From Bacillus sp. FJAT-18017 (lineage in GTDB: Bacteria > Bacillota > Bacilli > Bacillales > Cytobacillaceae): a stretch of 64,000 nucleotides of DNA. The DNA is taken from NCBI RefSeq assembly GCF_001278805.1, contig NZ_CP012602.1:3507501-3571500 (forward strand), in the 5' to 3' direction. Below, in pieces: positions 59,563 to 64,000 of the stretch. The notes beneath the pieces were generated by a model. The model ran no database searches. It was not told the origin of the DNA and saw only the letters and a program-made list of their open reading frames with translations. The position numbers and the translations under genes were made by a program. The first letter of the stretch is position 1. Every line of letters begins with the position of its first letter.

Positions 59563-60214
59563 TGCTTTCAACTTCCATAATGACTTGGGAAAGGCTTTTT
59601 TCGGCCATCGACGACAATCTTAAATGATCCTCAGAAAATTGCAATGATGCTGTAACCGGATTTGGGACCACAACACAATGCATACCAGTTGTGCTTGCGG
59701 CAAGTGAGCCATTCAGCGAATCTTCAAATGCGATTGACTCTGAGGGCTGAATTCCTAAATCAATGAGTGCTTGTTGGTATAGAGCCGGATCCGGTTTTAC
59801 TTTTTCAACATCCTCCTTTGTTTTCATGACATCAAAATAATGATGAATCCTGAACTTTCTTAAGTATGCCATGATCCACTCCCTTCCCGAACTTGAAGCG
59901 AGGCCAATCTTTAAGCCAAGTCTTTTGGCTTCCTCCAAATAGTCACGAACACCCTCCCGTAATTCAAGGGCTCCTGCTTTTTCTTGAAACAGGGCATATG
60001 TTTTACCTTCAATGTCCACTTCAACAAAGGTTACTCCTGTGGTTTTTTCAAAAAATACATGCAGTGCCTCGTCAGTAGTGCCAATCACCTTCGAAAATTG
60101 TTCTAGCGTTAGCTCACATTGATAGTATCCCATTACTTCTTTATAAGCTTCAAACCAAAGTGACTCAGTATCAATTATCAACCCATCAAAGTCAAAGACT
60201 ATCCCCTTTATCAT
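59540..60214 (-). CDS. HAD-superfamily phosphatase (beta-phosphoglucomutase/YhcW-like)
   Basis: 224 residues. HAD motif I 'FDFDGLIIDTES' with nucleophile and acid Asp, motif II 'LASSSG', motif III 'KVKPDPALY' and motif IV 'IAFEDSLNG'. The cap is the helical type of beta-phosphoglucomutases and sugar phosphatases. The substrate is probably a sugar phosphate. The last 23 bases overlap the terminator of the convergent operon. Confidence 0.9.
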   Translation of the reverse strand: MIKGIVFDFDGLIIDTESLWFEAYKEVMGYYQCELTLEQFSKVIGTTDEALHVFFEKTTGVTFVEVDIEGKTYALFQEKAGALELREGVRDYLEEAKRLGLKIGLASSSGREWIMAYLRKFRIHHYFDVMKTKEDVEKVKPDPALYQQALIDLGIQPSESIAFEDSLNGSLAASTTGMHCVVVPNPVTASLQFSEDHLRLSSMAEKSLSQVIMEVESKKSFSRP

Positions 60215-60493
60215 TCCAATCCCCCATTTTGTTTTGTAACAAAGTACTATATCATTTTTGTAAGAAATCCTACTTTTTTATCTGCAAAATTACCTTAAAA
60301 ACCATTAAGACACATTTTTATCATATTTTTTCCATTCGGTTTTACAAAGATGAATCACCATAAAACTAGAATTCGCCAAGTCGAAACAAGTGGTAAAAAC
60401 CCATATACTACAAGGGATTCCACTCTTTTACACGAGAAATCTCCTTCATTCGATCAGGTATCTTGTCGAATTTTCAGAATTCTCATATTTTCT
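60215..60493. other. Intergenic stretch upstream of the WalR box
   Basis: About 280 AT-rich bases between divergent genes. I see no ORF with a ribosome-binding site; promoter elements for the HAD gene probably lie in its left part. Confidence 0.4.
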
Positions 60494-60549
60494 TGTAACA
60501 TACTTGTAACCTTCCTGTGATGACGTTGTTAAATTAATTCAAGTATAGT
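60494..60549 (+). promoter_or_regulatory. WalR box and promoter of the NlpC/P60 hydrolase
   Basis: TGTAAC-ATACT-TGTAAC (60494-60510) fits the WalR (YycF) consensus TGTWAH-N5-TGTWAH perfectly. A TATAGT -10 box follows at 60544-60549 with a weak -35, as in activated promoters. The box lies 35-50 bases upstream of that -10. Confidence 0.6.
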
Positions 60550-60583
60550 AGGTTTAGCAAATAACACCAGGGGGTAAACAACT

Positions 60584-61021
60584 ATGTTGAAGAAATTTAT
60601 GGCAATTCTTCTAATGACAACGATGCTGACTACTATCCTGCCGACGATGGGCGAAGCCGCCTACTACCACACGAAAGCTATTTCTGTTGCTAAAGCCAAT
60701 ATTGGAGTTAAATATAAATGGGGCGGAACTACCACAAGCGGATTTGATTGTTCCGGTCTAGTAAAATATTCTTTCGGTAAAGCAGGCAAATATTTGCCTC
60801 GTACTACTGGTGAGATGTGGACTAAGGGTAAAAGAGTTTACAGCCTTCAACCAGGTGATCTGTTATTCTACAAAACTACTTCCACAAGCAAAGTTTCTCA
60901 TGTTGGTATCTATCTTGGAAGCGGCAAGTTCATCCACTCCGCTTCATCCAAAGGCGTTTCAATTGCTTACCTGAGCAACTCATACTGGAAGCCACGCTAC
61001 GTAGGTGCAAAACGAATCTAA
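60584..61021 (+). CDS. Secreted NlpC/P60 cell-wall endopeptidase
   Basis: 145 residues. Signal peptide of about 25 residues ending 'GEAA'. The NlpC/P60 domain has the catalytic Cys in 'GFDCSGLVKYSF', His in 'VSHVGIYLG' and a third polar residue/His in 'KFIHSAS'. It cleaves the gamma-D-Glu-meso-DAP bond in the peptidoglycan stem peptide. It has no LysM or SH3 anchoring domain, so it is a minimal enzyme. A WalR box upstream fits the known WalR control of lytE and cwlO. Confidence 0.9.
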   Translation: MLKKFMAILLMTTMLTTILPTMGEAAYYHTKAISVAKANIGVKYKWGGTTTSGFDCSGLVKYSFGKAGKYLPRTTGEMWTKGKRVYSLQPGDLLFYKTTSTSKVSHVGIYLGSGKFIHSASSKGVSIAYLSNSYWKPRYVGAKRI

Positions 61022-61034
61022 TAGACTTACACCA

Positions 61035-61062
61035 AGAGGGCTGGACAAGCCCTCTTTTTTTA
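61035..61062 (+). terminator. Intrinsic terminator after the NlpC/P60 gene
   Basis: Perfect 8-bp stem AGAGGGCT / AGCCCTCT with a 5-base loop, then TTTTTTT. Confidence 0.9.
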
Positions 61063-61187
61063 TTTTATGGGTCTTTGTTAGTGAATTTAGCTGCGGAATG
61101 CCGGGAGACCTTTGAAGAATAATTCTAATATTTGTAAATAAAATATAGTTATTTTAAGAGAAGAAGATAACTTATCATTTAACCTCT

Positions 61188-61706
61188 CTATCAGATTAAT
61201 CGCGGCCTGGGAAAGGCGGTTTAATCCATTAGTCCCTTCTATTAGATTAATCAAGGGCTGGGTAAGGCAGATTAATCCATAAAAAACCCTCTATTAGATT
61301 AATCAAGGGCTGGGTAAGGAAGATTAATCTATTAGAGCCCTTCTATTAGATTAAACAGGGGCCGGGTAAGGAAGATTAATCCATTAGAGCCCTTCTATTA
61401 GATTAATCAGGTTCTGGGTAAGGAAGATTAATCCATTAGAGCCCTTCTATTAGATTAATCAATGGCTGGGTAAGGAAGATTAATCTATTAGAGCCCTTCT
61501 ATTAGATTAATCAAGGGCTGGGTAAGGAAGATTAATCTATTAGAGCCCTTCTATTAGATTAATCGAGGCCTGGGTAAGGAAGATTAATCTATTAGAGCCC
61601 TTCTATTAGATTAATCAAGGGCTGAGTAAGGCAGATTAATCCATTAGAGCCCTTCTATTAGGTTAATCGAGGCCTGGGTAAGGCAGATTAATCCATTAGA
61701 GCCATT
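61188..61706. repeat. Tandem array of ten 52-bp repeats
   Basis: A 52-base unit beginning CTATTAGATTAATC is repeated about ten times without gaps. Each unit has two copies of the perfect palindrome GATTAATC, so TAGATTAATC can pair with GATTAATCTA over a 17-base loop (GGGCTGGGTAAGG core). The central loop varies (AAGGGCTGGG, GAGGCCTGGG, GGTTCTGGG) while the arms are conserved. No ORF. Degenerate remnants continue to about 61745. Confidence 0.9.
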
Positions 61707-61889
61707 CTATTATTCTATTTGGATTAATAAATCCATTAGAACGTTCTATTTGATTTCAGCATCGCCCGCGGCAGTCCTCAAGTCCGCGTTCCCCTCAAAT
61801 TTCCCCGCGATGATTATTTTCGAGATTAGCTATCTGGAACGGAGATAGAATAGATTGTCTACTATTAATTAAAAAGAAATTGCAATCGA
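61707..61889. other. Stretch between the repeat array and the SAM-controlled operon
   Basis: Contains degenerate repeat remnants and no recognisable gene. Confidence 0.4.
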
Positions 61890-61918
61890 TTGACTTTACT
61901 GGCAATTTACACTATTAT
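61890..61918 (+). promoter_or_regulatory. Sigma-A promoter of the SAM-riboswitch operon
   Basis: TTGACT, 17-base spacer, TATTAT. Start of transcription is expected near 61925, just before the riboswitch. Confidence 0.7.
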
Positions 61919-61947
61919 CACTTTATCAAACTAAAACTTTATATGAT

Positions 61948-62097
61948 TTCTCTATCAAGAGAGACGGAGGGAAAGGCCCGATGATGTCTCGGCAACAGGT
62001 CCATCAAGGATACTGTGCTAAGTCCTGCAAACAAATTGTTTGGAAGATGGGGAGTAGCGTGAAACCTTACTCTCTTCTTTTGTGAAGAGATTTTTTT
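61948..62097 (+). ncRNA. SAM-I (S-box) riboswitch with terminator
   Basis: The aptamer begins with CTATCAAGAGAG followed by GGAGGGA, GGCCCGATGATGTCTCGGCA and TGCTAAGTCCTGCA, all S-box consensus parts. P1 closes with a GATGGGGA segment near 62046-62053. A terminator TCTCTTC / GAAGAGA followed by seven T (62071-62097) is the expression platform. SAM binding stops transcription, so the downstream monooxygenase operon is made when SAM (sulphur) is low. Confidence 0.93.
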
Positions 62098-62168
62098 ATT
62101 TTTGTAAGCAAACCGACTAAGTCGGTTGGTTTAATAGACTTAAAGTACCTACAAGGAGTTGGACAGCA

Positions 62169-63230
62169 ATGAAATATGGATTTTGGCTGCCTATATTTGG
62201 CGGGTGGCTCCGCAATGTAGATAACGAGAATATGCCCCCGACTTTTGACTATGCAAAACAGGTTGTTCAGTCTGCCGAACAATGGGGATATTCAACAACT
62301 TTGATCGCCGAGCTATACTTGAACGATATAAAAGGACCAGAACAGGATGCTCTTGAAGCATGGACAACAGCTGCTGCTTTGGCAGCCGTTACCGAGAAAA
62401 TTGAAATTATGACAGCAGTCCGCCCGGGTTTCCATAATCCCGCAGTAACCGCAAAAATGGCTGCCAACATCGACCAGCTCAGCAACGGCCGTTTTACCTT
62501 AAATGTTGTTTCTGCTTGGTGGGAAGAGGAAGCGCGCCAATACGGCGGTATTTTTACAGAACATGATGAACGTTACGAGCGGACAACTGAATTTATCGAT
62601 GTATTGAAGGGCCTCTGGAGTGAGGACAGCTTCTCTTATGAAGGTAAGTTCTATCAACTCAAGGACACCAAGCTTTTCCCTAAGCCAGTACAGCGTCCAA
62701 ATCCTATTCTTTACGCCGGCGGGGAGAGCCCTAAAGGAAAACAGACTATCGTTGAAAAATGTGATGCCTATGTTATGCATGGCGGAACAGTTGAAGAAAT
62801 TTCAACTAAAATCGGAGATATGAAATCCAGACGCATGGCTGCGGGAAAAGAAGAGCTCTCCGAATTTGGAATGGCTGCATATGTGATTTGCCGGGATACC
62901 GAAGAAGAAGCATTTGCTGAGCTAGCACGGATCACGGATGTAAAAGAATCCAGCGCCTATGCAGGATTCAAAGATTTTACAAGCAAATCACAGCTTGAAC
63001 AGCAAATTCAGCTGCAGGATTATTCTGTCTCAAACCGCGGCTTGCGTCCAAATCTTGTCGGGACCCCGGATCAAATTGCCGAACGGATCCTACAATACGA
63101 AGAGGCTGGACTTGGATTGCTTTTGCTGCAATTCTCTCCTCAGCTAGAGGAAATGGAACGCTTTGCGAGTCAGGTTATGCCCCTTGTTGAAGAAAAACGC
63201 AAACAATTAACTGGAGGTATTGTCCAATGA
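62169..63230 (+). CDS. LLM-class flavin-dependent monooxygenase (SsuD/SfnG-like)
   Basis: 353 residues forming the bacterial luciferase-like TIM barrel. Closest blocks are those of dimethylsulfone/alkanesulfonate monooxygenases: 'IDQLSNGRFTLNVVSAWW', 'HDERYERTTEFIDVLKGLW', 'KPVQRPNPILYAGGESPKGK' and 'GTPDQIAERILQYEEAGLGL'. With reduced FMN it oxidises a C-S compound to release sulfite. SAM-riboswitch control fits a sulphur-scavenging role. The precise substrate is unknown. AAGGAG precedes the ATG. The stop codon overlaps the start of the next gene. Confidence 0.85.
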   Translation: MKYGFWLPIFGGWLRNVDNENMPPTFDYAKQVVQSAEQWGYSTTLIAELYLNDIKGPEQDALEAWTTAAALAAVTEKIEIMTAVRPGFHNPAVTAKMAANIDQLSNGRFTLNVVSAWWEEEARQYGGIFTEHDERYERTTEFIDVLKGLWSEDSFSYEGKFYQLKDTKLFPKPVQRPNPILYAGGESPKGKQTIVEKCDAYVMHGGTVEEISTKIGDMKSRRMAAGKEELSEFGMAAYVICRDTEEEAFAELARITDVKESSAYAGFKDFTSKSQLEQQIQLQDYSVSNRGLRPNLVGTPDQIAERILQYEEAGLGLLLLQFSPQLEEMERFASQVMPLVEEKRKQLTGGIVQ

Positions 63231-64000
63231 GTAAAATTTATGTCATCCACGAAAATGAAGAATGGACAGTCCATTTAAGAAGGCGCCTGGAGGAACTTGG
63301 CCTCCCATTTGAAGAATGGCATCTGGATGAAGGGACAGTCGATTTATCCTCTGAGCCTCCTGAAGGTATTTTTTACAGCAGGATGAGTGCCTCTTCGCAT
63401 ACACGTGATCACCGATTCGCTGCCGAATTGACCGGACAAGTCCTGGCATGGCTTGAAGCTCATGGCAGAACTGTCTTTAATGGCAGCCGTGCACTGGAGC
63501 TCGAAGTTAGCAAGGTGAAGCAGTATCTGGAGCTCGAAAAACACGGAGTCCGGACGCCGAAAACAATTGCCGCGGTTGGCAAGGCTCAAATATTAAAAGC
63601 AGCAGAGTCATTTGATGGCCAGCCATTCATTACGAAGCATAATCGTGCAGGCAAAGGGCTTGGCGTACAGCTTTTCCAAAGCATTGAAGCGCTTCGCCAG
63701 TATGTGGAAAGCCCTGCTTTTGAAGAGCCCATCGATGGGGTTACACTAATCCAGCAATACATTCAGTCACCAGAAAGCTATATTACCCGCTGTGAATTCG
63801 TTGGAGGAAAGTTTGTTTATGCAGTCCGTGTCGATACTTCCGAGGGATTCCAGCTTTGCCCTGCCGATGCTTGCCAAATTGGAGATCTATTCTGCCCTGT
63901 CGGCGAAGAGGTTGAAGAAAAACCAAAGTTTCAAATCGTGGATGGATTCTATGAGCCTATTTTGAAAAACTATGAAAAGGTTCTTGCTGCAAACAACATC
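63227..64000 (+). CDS. ATP-grasp/RimK-like ligase (5' part; runs off the window)
   Basis: 258 codons are visible. The N-terminal part is a RimK-like pre-ATP-grasp domain ('MSKIYVIHENEEWTVHLR', 'GIFYSRMSASSHTRDH'). The ATP-grasp core follows with 'PFITKHNRAGKGLGVQLFQS' (ATP-binding Lys and Gly-rich loop) and 'YITRCEFVGGKFVYAVRVDT'. Such enzymes join a carboxylate to an amine or thiol group using ATP. The start has GGAGG at about 9 bases and overlaps the previous stop by ATGA, so it is co-transcribed under the SAM riboswitch. Its substrate is unknown; the C-terminus lies outside. Confidence 0.82.
   Translation, partial: MSKIYVIHENEEWTVHLRRRLEELGLPFEEWHLDEGTVDLSSEPPEGIFYSRMSASSHTRDHRFAAELTGQVLAWLEAHGRTVFNGSRALELEVSKVKQYLELEKHGVRTPKTIAAVGKAQILKAAESFDGQPFITKHNRAGKGLGVQLFQSIEALRQYVESPAFEEPIDGVTLIQQYIQSPESYITRCEFVGGKFVYAVRVDTSEGFQLCPADACQIGDLFCPVGEEVEEKPKFQIVDGFYEPILKNYEKVLAANNI

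Noticed and set aside
61188..61706. CRISPR array
   Set aside because: Units are 52 bases and nearly identical throughout, without a short fixed repeat and unique spacers of constant length; no cas genes nearby.

Overview
The window reads as chromosomal DNA of an endospore-forming Bacillaceae species (Bacillus/Mesobacillus/Neobacillus-like). The evidence is strong AGGAGG ribosome-binding sites, a GerA-family germinant-receptor operon, YjcZ-type spore peptides, SleB-type and YtvI-type proteins, a SAM-I (S-box) riboswitch, candidate sigma-B, sigma-G and sigma-K promoters, and many intrinsic terminators. I see no rRNA or tRNA genes, CRISPR array, prophage or complete insertion sequence. One REP-associated (RAYT-type) transposase gene sits beside a palindromic repeat array.

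Layout. 1-1.9 kb: the 3' end of an FtsH-like AAA+/M41 protease gene, a YkvA-type protein and a SleB-type hydrolase. 2-5.4 kb: a carbohydrate ABC importer (two permeases and a binding lipoprotein, minus strand). 5.4-7.2 kb: two tiny YjcZ-like peptides and an AI-2E/YtvI-type membrane protein. 7.5-11 kb: cyanophycin synthetase and cyanophycinase. 11-16.1 kb: small hydrophilic proteins, a Bacillus-type intergenic repeat and a four-gene germination operon in the order D-B-A-C. 16.2-26.8 kb: a Gly/Tyr/His-repeat protein behind a sigma-K-like promoter, an aldo/keto reductase, three GNAT acetyltransferases, an ABC exporter, a PAS-GGDEF cyclase, a half-size flavoprotein and a membrane protein. 27.2-33.3 kb: an NDH-2 gene with a Rex-like operator, then a two-component system followed by three PepSY proteins with Asp-rich tails. 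33.3-41.7 kb: an aldehyde dehydrogenase, a CocE-like hydrolase, a TetR regulator, a DsbA-family protein and a SWIM-SNF2 helicase. 41.7-45.3 kb: the RAYT gene, four 130-bp palindromic repeats, a di-haem peroxidase and a YwaF-like protein. 45.3-53.1 kb: a five-gene SWIM / repeat-protein / MoxR AAA+ / DUF5682 / VWA operon that resembles E. coli yehLMPQ. 53.3-57.2 kb: metabolic singletons, including a CYP152 peroxygenase. 57.3-59.5 kb: a four-gene operon joining a CarH-like cobalamin domain to an RsbR-like STAS protein behind a sigma-B-like promoter. 59.5-64 kb: a HAD phosphatase, an NlpC/P60 hydrolase with a consensus WalR box, ten 52-bp repeats, and a SAM riboswitch driving a flavin monooxygenase and an ATP-grasp ligase that runs off the window.

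The strongest candidates for an under-described system are (i) the cobalamin/STAS operon, which looks like a light- or B12-responsive input to a stress pathway; (ii) the MoxR-VWA-SWIM operon; (iii) the RAYT with its repeat array; and (iv) the PepSY cluster, where two genes share a direct-repeat operator at identical spacing from the -10 box. All functional statements come from motif reading and family knowledge; nothing was searched or computed with tools.
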